Shown: piece by piece, positions 1 through 7,146 of the stretch | How the letters are laid out: each line of letters starts with the position of its first letter | Numbering within the stretch: position 1 is the first letter of the stretch | Source: Alphaproteobacteria bacterium | Lineage (GTDB): Bacteria > Pseudomonadota > Alphaproteobacteria > ATCC43930 > CGMCC-115725 | Assembly: GCA_030041335.1 (NCBI GenBank) | Contig: JASHOB010000213.1 | Location: 1-33,857 of the forward strand | Length of the DNA stretch: 33,857 nucleotides | Reading direction: 5' to 3' | The notes under the pieces: model-generated | What the model saw: the letters and a program-made list of their open reading frames with translations, nothing else | Database searches by the model: none | What the model was told of the DNA's origin: nothing | Translations under genes and position numbers: made by a program

Positions 1-88
1 CGGTCAGCAAGGCACGACGCGTCCAGCCGTCGAACGGCACGTCCGGCAATAGCGCCATCAGCATTACGTCGCGGTTGATTTCACTCAT
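1..88 (-). CDS. COQ9 family protein, N-terminal part (runs off the window)
   Basis: Only the first 29 codons are present. The gene reads leftwards from an ATG at 88-86 and continues past base 1. The translated start (MSEINRDVMLMALLPDVPFD, then GWTRRALL) resembles the N-terminus of COQ9-family proteins, where a short acidic start leads into a 'PFDGW' segment. The family is linked to ubiquinone biosynthesis as a lipid-binding accessory protein and its bacterial members are often described as divergently transcribed from rpsU, which fits the neighbour at 795. The start codon lies 5 nt beyond the def stop codon, with a GAGTGAGG stretch in the def tail as likely ribosome binding site, so the two genes are probably co-transcribed. 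The identification rests on a short fragment. Confidence 0.7.
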   Translation of the reverse strand, partial: MSEINRDVMLMALLPDVPFDGWTRRALLT

Positions 89-93
89 GGCCC

Positions 94-651
94 TCACTCG
101 TCGACGTTTTCGGGACCGGGCAACTCGACCGGAAACCGCAGCGCCTCTTCGTTGAAATGAAGAAGACGCAGATCGGTCATCCGCTGCGGATAGAGAATGC
201 CGTCGAGGTGATCGCATTCGTGTTGGACCACACGCGCATGGAAGCCCTCGACGGTACGGTCGATCGGCTCGCCCTCGATTCCGATGCCCCGATAACGAAT
301 CTTCGTCCAGCGCGGCACCGCGCCCCGCAGGCCCGGAACCGAGAGGCAGCCTTCCCAACCGAGCTCGACCTCGGTGCCGACTGGCTCAATGGCGGGATTG
401 ATCAGTACGCTCCAACCCTGCGGCTGGTCCAACGGGCGGTTCGTCAGCCGTTCGGATCCGACCATGAAGATGACAAGCCGTCGCGACACATGGACTTGCG
501 GCGCCGCAAGGCCGGTGCCGTTGGCGTCTTCCGCGGTCTGGAGCATGTCGGCGACGAGAGCGCGCACGGCCGGCGCGGTCGGGTCGGCGACGGGCTCGGC
601 CACGGCCCGCAATACCGGATGTCCCATGCGGGCGATCTTGAGAATGGCCAT
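94..651 (-). CDS. def: Peptide deformylase
   Basis: A 185-residue enzyme that removes the N-terminal formyl group from nascent proteins in the cytoplasm. All three family motifs are intact: GTGLAAPQV at residues 45-53, EGCLSVPG at 100-107 and HECDHLDG at 144-151. These supply the metal ligands Cys102, His144 and His148 and the catalytic Glu145. Length and N-terminus (MAILKIARMGHPVLR) are normal for the family. The ATG at 651 is preceded by an AAGGA placed unusually close, so the ribosome binding site is not ideal, but the start is supported by family similarity. The gene is followed after 5 nt by the COQ9-family gene and is divergent from rpsU, so genes for translation and quinone metabolism share one promoter region. 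Confidence 0.96.
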   Translation of the reverse strand: MAILKIARMGHPVLRAVAEPVADPTAPAVRALVADMLQTAEDANGTGLAAPQVHVSRRLVIFMVGSERLTNRPLDQPQGWSVLINPAIEPVGTEVELGWEGCLSVPGLRGAVPRWTKIRYRGIGIEGEPIDRTVEGFHARVVQHECDHLDGILYPQRMTDLRLLHFNEEALRFPVELPGPENVDE

Positions 652-699
652 GTCCTTAAATATGGCCGGCTATGCCGCGCGGGTAAAGCGGCTGCTGCC

Positions 700-728
700 T
701 TCACAAAGGGCGCGACAGGTGCTAAAAG
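700..728 (+). promoter_or_regulatory. Candidate sigma70-type promoter for rpsU
   Basis: TTCACA at 700-705 and TAAAAG at 723-728 are separated by 17 nt. The -10 matches the consensus at four of six positions. It lies in the 143-bp divergent gap between def and rpsU, about 65 nt upstream of the rpsU start, so its transcript would contain the hairpin at 743-769. Confidence 0.4.
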
Positions 729-742
729 ACAGCATGCGAGGT

Positions 743-769
743 GGCCGCCGGCGGCGGCCCTTCGTTTTT
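743..769 (+). terminator. Terminator-like hairpin in the rpsU leader (possible attenuator)
   Basis: GGCCGCC (743-749) pairs perfectly with GGCGGCC (753-759) around a 3-nt loop, and five T residues follow at 765-769 after CTTCG. This has the form of an intrinsic terminator, yet it lies between the candidate rpsU promoter and the rpsU ribosome binding site, only 25 nt from the start codon. No gene ends upstream on this strand, so an attenuator or a structured leader is more natural than an ordinary terminator. Confidence 0.5.
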
Positions 770-794
770 GTGCCATCCGACGCAAGGAGTGCTC

Positions 795-998
795 GTGCAG
801 GTTCTCGTCCGCGACAATAACGTTGATCAGGCGCTTCGCGCCCTCAAGAAGAAGATGCAAAGGGAAGGCGTGTTTCGCGAAATGAAGCTCCGCCGCAATT
901 ACGAGAAACCGTCCGAGCGCCGCGCCCGCGAAAAAGCGGAGGCGGTTCGCCGCTACCGCAAGCTGCTGCGCAAACGCATGGAGCGCGAAGGCTACTAG
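795..998 (+). CDS. rpsU: 30S ribosomal protein S21
   Basis: A 67-residue, very basic protein of the small ribosomal subunit that helps mRNA recognition during initiation. The sequence is the standard S21: [19 protein letters not shown] near the N-terminus followed by an Arg/Lys-rich helix and the end KRMEREGY. The start is a GTG at 795 with an ideal AAGGAG (784-789) five bases upstream. An in-frame ATG exists at 741, but it lies inside the leader hairpin and would add residues that S21 does not have. The gene is divergent from def/COQ9 and appears monocistronic; the next plus-strand gene begins 277 bp later. Confidence 0.96.
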   Translation: MQVLVRDNNVDQALRALKKKMQREGVFREMKLRRNYEKPSERRAREKAEAVRRYRKLLRKRMEREGY

Positions 999-1169
999 CG
1001 CGGGGCGCGGGCCGGGTGGCCGCGTTTCCTTCCGCTTGCTTCCCCACCACCGCAAGCTCGCTTGCCTCCGTCCCCGCCAGCTCATCTCACCGATGACGGT
1101 GGGTCAGCCGCCATAGAGGGGATCCCCATTTTTCAGGGCGGCCTTCGCTATGGTGACGACACCCACGGC

Positions 1170-1193
1170 ATAATATGATCGCTTTGATATTAT
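1170..1193. promoter_or_regulatory. AT-rich inverted repeat upstream of the transporter operon (candidate operator)
   Basis: ATAATAT at 1170-1176 and ATATTAT at 1187-1193 form a perfect 7-bp inverted repeat with a 10-bp spacer, in an AT-rich patch within GC-rich surroundings, 82 bp before the first gene of the operon. Its symmetry and place suit a dimeric regulator. No regulator gene lies next to the operon, so the partner is unknown. Confidence 0.35.
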
Positions 1194-1275
1194 CTGGGTT
1201 TCCTTGGCTCTGGCCGAGCCTTGGCATAACGTGACCGCGGGCATACCGATAACACGAGGGGAGGAAAACAAAGCG

Positions 1276-2601
1276 ATGACCGATCGAATGGATGGCGCTG
1301 CCTCGGGGCGCGCGATCAGCCGAAGGACGGTGCTCCGGGCCGGTTCTGCACTGGGCGCGGCGGCAGCCACTTCGGCGGTTCCGCTGGTCAATGTCTGGGG
1401 CGCCGCCTCGAACACGATCAAGCTCGGCTATATCGGCGCCAAATCGGGCTGGCTTGCCAACTTCAACGTCCCCGATCCCTGGATCATCGCCAAAGTCAAC
1501 AAGGCCACCGGCGGCGTCATCAAGTCGCACGGCCGCAATTATGCGCTTGAGATCGTCGTCAAGGACAATCAGTCCGACAATAACGTCTCCGCCACGGTCG
1601 CGAACGAACTAGTGCTGCGCGATCGCTGCGATTTCATTCTCGCCAATAACGGCGCCGCGATTCTGGCAGTCGGCCCCTTGGCCGATGCACGCGGGGTCCC
1701 GGCGCTGTCGAGCATGGCGCCGTGGCAGGCCTTTGTCATCGGACGCGGCGCGATGCCAGGACCAAACTATAAGGGCTTCCCCTTCAGCTTCCATATTGGC
1801 TTCGGCGTTGAAGACATGCTGGCCGATTATGTCGCGACCTGGGACCAGCTGCCGACCAACAAGATCGTCGGCTCGCTATGGCAGGACGATCCGGCCGGCC
1901 GCGCCTTCGGCAACGAACATATCGGCCTGCCGGCGGCGGCGGCCCGCGGCGGTTACAAGATCGTGTCGGGCGGCTATTTTCAGATGACCACGAACGATTT
2001 TTCAAATCAGGTAACCAAATTCAAGGATGCCAATGCCGACATCGCCGTTGGTTATTCCAGCCCGGAGCAGATGGTGGTGATCGTCAATCAAATGGCGCAG
2101 CAGAAATACCGTCCGAAAATATTGACGATCGCTGGTGCGCCGCTGTTCCCGGCCTCAATCGAGGCGTTGGGTGATCACGGTGACGGCCTCACCACTGAGG
2201 TGTGGTGGACGCCGGATTGGCCCTATCACTCGCACGTCACCGGCCAGAGTGCTCGGGAATTTGCGACGGAGTGGGAACATGATAGCGGCAAGCAATGGAC
2301 GCAACCATTGGGCTATACCATGGGCCTGTGGGACGCCGGCATCGCCGCCCTGCAGTCGGCCTCCGATCCGAAGGACAAGAAAGCGATCCGCGATGCCGTC
2401 AAAGCGCTCGATGTAGAGACATTGACCGGCAGGGTCGACTTTAAGAACACCCGCATTCCCAACGTCTCCAAAACGCCGATGACCACGGGGCAGTGGAACC
2501 TGACCAAAGGCGGCAGATTCAAGTACGAACTGCTGGTCGTTACCAACAAGACTTCGCCTGATATTCCCGTTCAGGCCAAGCTGAAACCCTACGCCGGCTG
2601 A
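1276..2601 (+). CDS. ABC transporter substrate-binding protein, branched-chain amino acid type (Tat signal)
   Basis: A 441-residue periplasmic binding protein of the Leu/Ile/Val-type family, first gene of a seven-gene operon. The N-terminus has a twin-arginine signal (SRRTVLRAG, Arg16-Arg17) followed by a hydrophobic Ala-rich segment to about residue 43, so it is probably exported folded. The mature part opens with NTIKLGYIGAKSGW, the usual first strand of this family, and contains typical two-lobe periplasmic binding features. The ATG at 1276 was chosen because it gives a proper signal peptide and has AGGGGAGG at 1257-1264, 11 nt upstream. The family takes up amino acids but also aromatic acids, amides and other small organic molecules. 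The neighbouring oxygenase and FMN dehydrogenase argue for an aromatic or hydroxy-acid ligand rather than leucine; this is inference. Confidence 0.9.
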   Translation: MTDRMDGAASGRAISRRTVLRAGSALGAAAATSAVPLVNVWGAASNTIKLGYIGAKSGWLANFNVPDPWIIAKVNKATGGVIKSHGRNYALEIVVKDNQSDNNVSATVANELVLRDRCDFILANNGAAILAVGPLADARGVPALSSMAPWQAFVIGRGAMPGPNYKGFPFSFHIGFGVEDMLADYVATWDQLPTNKIVGSLWQDDPAGRAFGNEHIGLPAAAARGGYKIVSGGYFQMTTNDFSNQVTKFKDANADIAVGYSSPEQMVVIVNQMAQQKYRPKILTIAGAPLFPASIEALGDHGDGLTTEVWWTPDWPYHSHVTGQSAREFATEWEHDSGKQWTQPLGYTMGLWDAGIAALQSASDPKDKKAIRDAVKALDVETLTGRVDFKNTRIPNVSKTPMTTGQWNLTKGGRFKYELLVVTNKTSPDIPVQAKLKPYAG

Positions 2602-2616
2602 CGGTGATGCGCCGTG

Positions 2617-2630
2617 CCCGCGAAAGCGGG
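2617..2630 (+). repeat. REP-like GNRA hairpin between binding-protein and ATPase genes
   Basis: CCCGC-GAAA-GCGGG is a perfect 5-bp stem closed by a GAAA tetraloop, starting 16 nt after the binding-protein stop codon. Short 'cccgcgaaagcggg' hairpins occur as dispersed intergenic repeats in many alphaproteobacterial genomes (recalled, not searched). Here it could stabilise the upstream mRNA and keep the binding protein more abundant than the membrane parts. Confidence 0.45.
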
Positions 2631-2707
2631 ATTGAGGGCGACCGCATTCGCTCGCCCCGGATCCCCGTCATCGCCGGACGGCGGTACCGGCAGAGAACCT
2701 GAAGCCG

Positions 2708-3436
2708 ATGGCACTCCTCGAAGTTTCCGGCCTTTCGAAACGGTTCGGCGCCGTGGTGGTTGCGGATCAGGTCGATATCACCGCCGATATCGGCGAATGC
2801 CTGGGCGTTATCGGGCCCAATGGTGCCGGCAAGAGCTCGGTCTTTAATCTGATCGCCGGGACGCTGGCGCCCGACGGCGGGACCGTGCGCTTCGCCGGCG
2901 AGGACGTGACGCGGGTTCCCGCCTATAAGAGGGCCCGCTCCGGGATCGTCCGGGCCTTCCAGATTCCACAGCCCTTTCCCAAGCTCACCGTTTACGAGAA
3001 TCTGCTCGTGGCGGCGCAATATGGCGCCGGCTTGGTAGGGACCGCCGCCGAGGAATGGGTGATCGCGGTGCTGCGCGAGTTCGGCCTTGCCGACAAGGCC
3101 GAGATTCTGGGCGGTCGCCTGACGCTGCTCGATCGCAAGCGGCTCGAACTGGCGAAGGCGGTGGCGTCGAAGGCCAAGCTCCTGCTGCTCGACGAGATTG
3201 CGGGCGGCTTGACCGAGCGCGAAGTCGAGGAGCTGGCGGCGCTAATCGTCGGCTTGAAGCGAGAGCATGCCGTGATCTGGATCGAGCATATCGCCCATGC
3301 CTTGCGCGCCGCGTCCGACCGCATTTTGCTTCTGCATTTCGGCAGAAAACTGTTGGACGGACCGCCGGCGCAGGTTCTCGCCGATCCGGTGGTCAAGCAG
3401 ATTTATATGGGGCTCGCCGCGGATGAAGCTGCTTGA
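2708..3436 (+). CDS. ABC transporter ATPase, LivG family, divergent signature motif
   Basis: A 242-residue cytoplasmic ATPase that would power the importer encoded around it. Walker A is GPNGAGKS (36-43), the Q-loop Gln is Gln85, Walker B is LLLLDE with Asp162 and Glu163, and the H-loop His is His194 (WIEH). The ABC signature is unusual: where LSGGQ is expected the protein has LTLLD (138-142) followed by RKRLELAKAVA, so the Gly-Gly pair that contacts ATP across the dimer is absent. Some Liv-type ATPases are known to have relaxed signatures, so this need not abolish function if it pairs with the downstream ATPase, whose signature is canonical. The last 14 bases overlap the next gene, indicating translational coupling. 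Confidence 0.92.
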   Translation: MALLEVSGLSKRFGAVVVADQVDITADIGECLGVIGPNGAGKSSVFNLIAGTLAPDGGTVRFAGEDVTRVPAYKRARSGIVRAFQIPQPFPKLTVYENLLVAAQYGAGLVGTAAEEWVIAVLREFGLADKAEILGGRLTLLDRKRLELAKAVASKAKLLLLDEIAGGLTEREVEELAALIVGLKREHAVIWIEHIAHALRAASDRILLLHFGRKLLDGPPAQVLADPVVKQIYMGLAADEAA

Positions 3437-4121
3437 GGTCACCGGCCTCTCGGTCTTTTACGGCGACCTTCAGGCGCTGTTCGATATCGGCGTCTCGGTT
3501 GAATCCGGACAGACAGTGGCGCTCATTGGCGCCAACGGCGCCGGCAAAACCACCTTTTTGAAAGCAGTCGCCGGGCTCTTGACGTCGAAACGCGGCAATA
3601 TCGTCTTCGACCGGCAGAAAATCGGCGGCTATGCTGCGGAGCGCATCGCCCATCTCGGCATGGCGCTGGTCCCCGAAGGCCGGTTGCTGTTCCAAAACAT
3701 GACGATCGAGGAAAACCTCATCATGGGCGGCTATACCGGCCGCAAGGGCTATTGGACCCTAGCCAAGATCTACGATCTGTTTCCCTCGATTGCGTCCCGC
3801 GGCCGGGAGATGCCGTTCGTGCTATCGGGTGGCGAGCAGCAAATGGTCGCAATCGGTCGAGCGCTGATGGCCAATCCGCGATTGCTACTCGCCGACGAGA
3901 TCAGCCAAGGCCTGGCGCCGGTGGTGGTCGATCAGATCTATAAGTCGTTTCCTGCGATTCGCGCTGAAGGCACCTCAATTATCATCGTCGAGCAAGAAGT
4001 GAAGCGTGCGGCCGCCGTGTCCGATTACACTTACTGCCTTCTCAAGGGCCGCGTTACCCTTGCCGGCCGCTCCGAGGCGCTGGGTTTCGACGCGCTTAGC
4101 CATGCCTACTTCGGAACCTGA
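3423..4121 (+). CDS. ABC transporter ATPase, LivF family
   Basis: A 232-residue second ATPase of the same importer. Walker A is GANGAGKT (36-43), the signature is a canonical LSGGEQQ (134-140), and Walker B ends in Asp158-Glu159 (LLLADEISQGLAP, typical for LivF). The switch His position reads Gln191 (VEQE), as is common in this subfamily. The ATG at 3423 lies inside the end of the preceding ATPase gene and gives the standard N-terminus MKLLEVTGLSVFYG; upstream in-frame codons would add a shadow of the previous gene. The stop codon abuts the start of the permease gene with no gap, so all transport genes look co-translated. Confidence 0.94.
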   Translation: MKLLEVTGLSVFYGDLQALFDIGVSVESGQTVALIGANGAGKTTFLKAVAGLLTSKRGNIVFDRQKIGGYAAERIAHLGMALVPEGRLLFQNMTIEENLIMGGYTGRKGYWTLAKIYDLFPSIASRGREMPFVLSGGEQQMVAIGRALMANPRLLLADEISQGLAPVVVDQIYKSFPAIRAEGTSIIIVEQEVKRAAAVSDYTYCLLKGRVTLAGRSEALGFDALSHAYFGT

Positions 4122-4994
4122 ATGATGGTCTGGCTCGATCTCTTCATCAACGGCATCTGCCTCGGCGGACTGTACGGCGTGTTAGGCGTCGGCCTGGCGC
4201 TGGTCACCGGCGTCATGCGCTTCATCAACATTTCACATGGCGAGTTCATCGTCCTGGCGGCGTTCGTCGGCGTGTTCGCTTCCGCGGCCTTGCCGGGCGT
4301 CAATCCGCTGTGGCTGCTCATCCCGGTCGCTGCGTTATTCTTCCTGGTCGGCTACGGCGTCCAGGCCTTGCTGTTCAACAAAGTCGTGACCGCGCCCGAT
4401 TTCCTGGCGCCAATCTTATTGACATTCGGGTTTTCCATCGTGCTGCAAAACCTGATGTTCGAAGTCTTCGGCACCAACGTGCGCAGCCTGACCGCGGGCG
4501 GCCTGGCTCGGCAAAGCATCGAGATCGGCAAACTCTCGATCGGGGTGCTGCCACTGATCACGCTCGGTCTCGCCATCTTGTTCTTTGTCGCGCTGCAACT
4601 TCTGATTTCACGCACCGGCTTCGGCCGCGCCATCCGCGCTACCGCCGATAACCGCGACGTGGCGCGGCTCATGGGGGTCAAGCCGACGCGGATGTTCAAT
4701 ATCACCATGGGTCTCGCGCTGTCGCTCGCGGCGGTCGCCGGCCTGCTGCTCGCCATGCGGGCCACATTCACGCCGTTCTCCGGTCTTGCCAGCCTCCTGG
4801 TCGCATTTGAGGTGATCGTGATCGGCGGCTTCGGCTCGTTCTGGGGCGCGCTGCTGGGCGGCTTTCTGCTCGGTCTGGCGCAATTGATCGGCCTTCATTT
4901 CGATCCCGATGCCGGCATCTTCTATGTCCACGTGGCATTTTTCGCCGTTGTCCTGTTTCGGCCGCAAGGCCTGATGGGCATCCGTCTGCCATGA
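4122..4994 (+). CDS. ABC transporter permease, LivH family
   Basis: A 290-residue inner-membrane permease with about eight hydrophobic segments. It starts with the family-typical pattern of a short amphipathic stretch and GICLGGLYGVLGVGLALVTG, and ends with the conserved VAFEVIVIGGFGSFWGALLG loop that contacts the ATPases, followed by the usual FRPQGLMG tail. Two adjacent ATG codons (4122 and 4125) are possible starts; the first directly follows the upstream stop. It would form a heterodimer with the LivM-type permease encoded next, whose start overlaps this stop by 4 nt (ATGA). Confidence 0.93.
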   Translation: MMVWLDLFINGICLGGLYGVLGVGLALVTGVMRFINISHGEFIVLAAFVGVFASAALPGVNPLWLLIPVAALFFLVGYGVQALLFNKVVTAPDFLAPILLTFGFSIVLQNLMFEVFGTNVRSLTAGGLARQSIEIGKLSIGVLPLITLGLAILFFVALQLLISRTGFGRAIRATADNRDVARLMGVKPTRMFNITMGLALSLAAVAGLLLAMRATFTPFSGLASLLVAFEVIVIGGFGSFWGALLGGFLLGLAQLIGLHFDPDAGIFYVHVAFFAVVLFRPQGLMGIRLP

Positions 4995-5989
4995 AGGCTG
5001 CGCTCGCACTCCTTGCCTTTGCCGCGCTGGCCGCGGCTGCGGGCGTTCTCGCTCCGATCTACGATTGGGCGGGTGGTCTGCGCTTTGCCTCGGAAATGTT
5101 CCTCTATCTTGCGATGGCGCAGATGTGGAACCTGTTGGCGGGCTATGCCGGCCTGCTCTGCATGGGCCAGCAGATGTTCATCGGCCTTGGCACTTACTGC
5201 CTGTTCTACACGGCGCTGCTATTTCACGTCTCGCCCTATTGGGTCATGCCCTTGAGCTTTTTGTTTTGTGCCGTGATCGCGGCGCTTGCGGCTTTGTTCA
5301 TGTTCCGTCTGCGCCTGGTCTATTTTGCCATCGGCACCTGGGTGCTTTCCGACATGATTGCGAGCTTTATTTCGCGCACGCCGGAACTCGGCGGCGCTTC
5401 CGGCTATCAGCTGAGCGACGTGCTGCCGCTGATCAACTTCGATTGGTTCGACCAGGTGATCTTCTGGATTGCCGCCGCCATCGCCTACGCCACGGTATGG
5501 GGGGCCTATGCGCTGATGCGCTCGTCAATCGGGCTCGGTCTTATGAGTATTCGCGACAACGATCTTGCGGCCGCGAGCCTCGGTGTCGATGTCTGGACCA
5601 ATCGCTTCATCGTATTCGTCATCGCCGGCGCCAGCTGCGGGTTGGCGGGCGCGGTCTACTTCACCGCGCAGCTTGCGATGGGGCCCGGCCAGGCCTTCGA
5701 TCCCAATTGGGTGGTGGCGATGCTGTTTATTACCATCGTCGGCGGGATCGGCACGCTCGAAGGCCCGATCATCGGCACCGCGATCTATTTCGCCCTGCGC
5801 GAGATTTTCACCAACGTGCTCGATCTTTCGGGGGCCTGGTACCTGATTGCTCTCGGCGCCGCCGCGATGCTGGTGATGCTGTACGCGCCCAACGGGCTTT
5901 GGCCGGAGATCCGCGACCGCTTCGGCATCGAAGGCCTGTCGGTCCGCCGTCATCCGCCCAAGGCGCTGACTGAGCCGGTGGCACCATGA
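4991..5989 (+). CDS. ABC transporter permease, LivM family
   Basis: A 332-residue inner-membrane permease, partner of the preceding LivH-type protein. Hydrophobic segments cover most of residues 1-300; the segment MWNLLAGYAGLLCMGQQMFIG and the loop IVGGIGTLEGPIIGTAIYF are hallmarks of LivM proteins. The C-terminus is a short cytoplasmic tail after YAPNGLWPEIRDRFG. Start and stop codons overlap those of both neighbours by 4 nt, so the order binding protein, LivG, LivF, LivH, LivM forms one complete importer. No substrate can be read from the membrane parts. Confidence 0.93.
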   Translation: MKAALALLAFAALAAAAGVLAPIYDWAGGLRFASEMFLYLAMAQMWNLLAGYAGLLCMGQQMFIGLGTYCLFYTALLFHVSPYWVMPLSFLFCAVIAALAALFMFRLRLVYFAIGTWVLSDMIASFISRTPELGGASGYQLSDVLPLINFDWFDQVIFWIAAAIAYATVWGAYALMRSSIGLGLMSIRDNDLAAASLGVDVWTNRFIVFVIAGASCGLAGAVYFTAQLAMGPGQAFDPNWVVAMLFITIVGGIGTLEGPIIGTAIYFALREIFTNVLDLSGAWYLIALGAAAMLVMLYAPNGLWPEIRDRFGIEGLSVRRHPPKALTEPVAP

Positions 5990-7146
5990 ACGCGGTGAGA
6001 CGACTGAAGCAGATTCATTCGATCGCCGATTTTCGCGAGCGGGCGCGGCGCACATTGCCGCGCATGGTGTTCGACTATGTCGATGGCGGCTCCGGGACGG
6101 AAAGCACCCTGCGCGAGAATATGGCGGCATTTGAGCGGATCCGACTGGTTTCGGCGGCACCGGTCGATGTCTCGCGGCGCTCACTGGCGATCACGCTGTT
6201 CGGCCGCGAATTCCCGCTGCCGCTGATCGTGGCTCCCTTGGGGCTCGCCTCGTCCTTTTGGGCGAAGGGCGAGCTGGCGTTGGCCCGCGGCGCGGCGCGG
6301 CACGGTATTCCTTGGGTGCTCTCCAACAATGCCAGTGTCATGCTCGACGAGGCGATGGCGGCGGGTGAAGGGCCGAAATGGTTCCAGCTTTACGTCCCGC
6401 CTAATCGCGAGGCCACCAAAACGTGGGCGCGACTCGCCCGTGAAGCGGGATTCGAAGCGCTGCAGATCACCGTCGACACCGCCGTGCCGAGCCGACGCTT
6501 GCGTGATATGCGGCACGGTTTTGCGATGCCGTTCGCGTGGACGCCGGCGAAGCTGTTCGATGTGGCGACCCATCCCGACTGGACGCGGCGCATGCGACCT
6601 TACGGCATCCCGCGGCCGCAGCTGATGTTTCATGTTCCATGGGGTCCCGAGGGCGCGCCGCTCGAGATGCGCGCACGGCTCTCGCCGGCGCTCGATTGGG
6701 ACTTGATCCGCTGGTTCCGCGACGAATGGACGGCGCCGTTGATGGTGAAGGGTCTGTCCGATCCGCGTCAGGCAGAGGCCGCGCTCGATGCCGGCGTCGA
6801 TGCCATCGTCGTCTCGAACCATGGCGGGCGGCAGCTGGACGGCGCGGTCGCAACCATCGATATCCTGCCGGAATTTGTCGCTGAAGTCGGCGGTAAACTG
6901 CCGATCCTGATCGATAGCGGTTTCCGCACCGGCACGGATGTGGTGAAAGCCCTGGCGCTGGGCGCGACCGCGGTCCAGGTCGGTCGCGCCGCCGCTTACG
7001 CCGTGGCAACCGCAGGCGAGGAAGGCGTCGCCCACGCCCTCTCGATTCTGCGCGCAGAGATCGATGCGACAATGGCCTTGTGCGGGGTCACCAAGATCAA
7101 TGACCTTAATGCCAGGTTGGTTCGGCGGCGTGGAGGCGAGCCATGA
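5986..7146 (+). CDS. FMN-dependent alpha-hydroxy acid dehydrogenase (lactate/mandelate dehydrogenase family)
   Basis: A 386-residue TIM-barrel flavoenzyme oxidising an alpha-hydroxy acid to the 2-oxo acid. Family motifs are present: YVDGG (31-35), QLY with Tyr136, the FMN-binding Lys255, catalytic His279 with Arg282 in SNHGGRQLDG, and the phosphate-binding region from ILIDSGFRTGTDVVKALALG to QVGRA. Some positions differ from the common pattern: LSNNASVML (112-120) replaces the usual LST.SS stretch, and the segment around 183-235 is proline/arginine-rich, so the substrate pocket may be unusual. Membrane-anchored mandelate dehydrogenases carry an extra segment in this region, but I see no strongly hydrophobic insert here. 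It overlaps both neighbours by 4 nt, so its substrate is probably linked to the transporter and to the oxygenase behind it. Confidence 0.92.
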   Translation: MNAVRRLKQIHSIADFRERARRTLPRMVFDYVDGGSGTESTLRENMAAFERIRLVSAAPVDVSRRSLAITLFGREFPLPLIVAPLGLASSFWAKGELALARGAARHGIPWVLSNNASVMLDEAMAAGEGPKWFQLYVPPNREATKTWARLAREAGFEALQITVDTAVPSRRLRDMRHGFAMPFAWTPAKLFDVATHPDWTRRMRPYGIPRPQLMFHVPWGPEGAPLEMRARLSPALDWDLIRWFRDEWTAPLMVKGLSDPRQAEAALDAGVDAIVVSNHGGRQLDGAVATIDILPEFVAEVGGKLPILIDSGFRTGTDVVKALALGATAVQVGRAAAYAVATAGEEGVAHALSILRAEIDATMALCGVTKINDLNARLVRRRGGEP

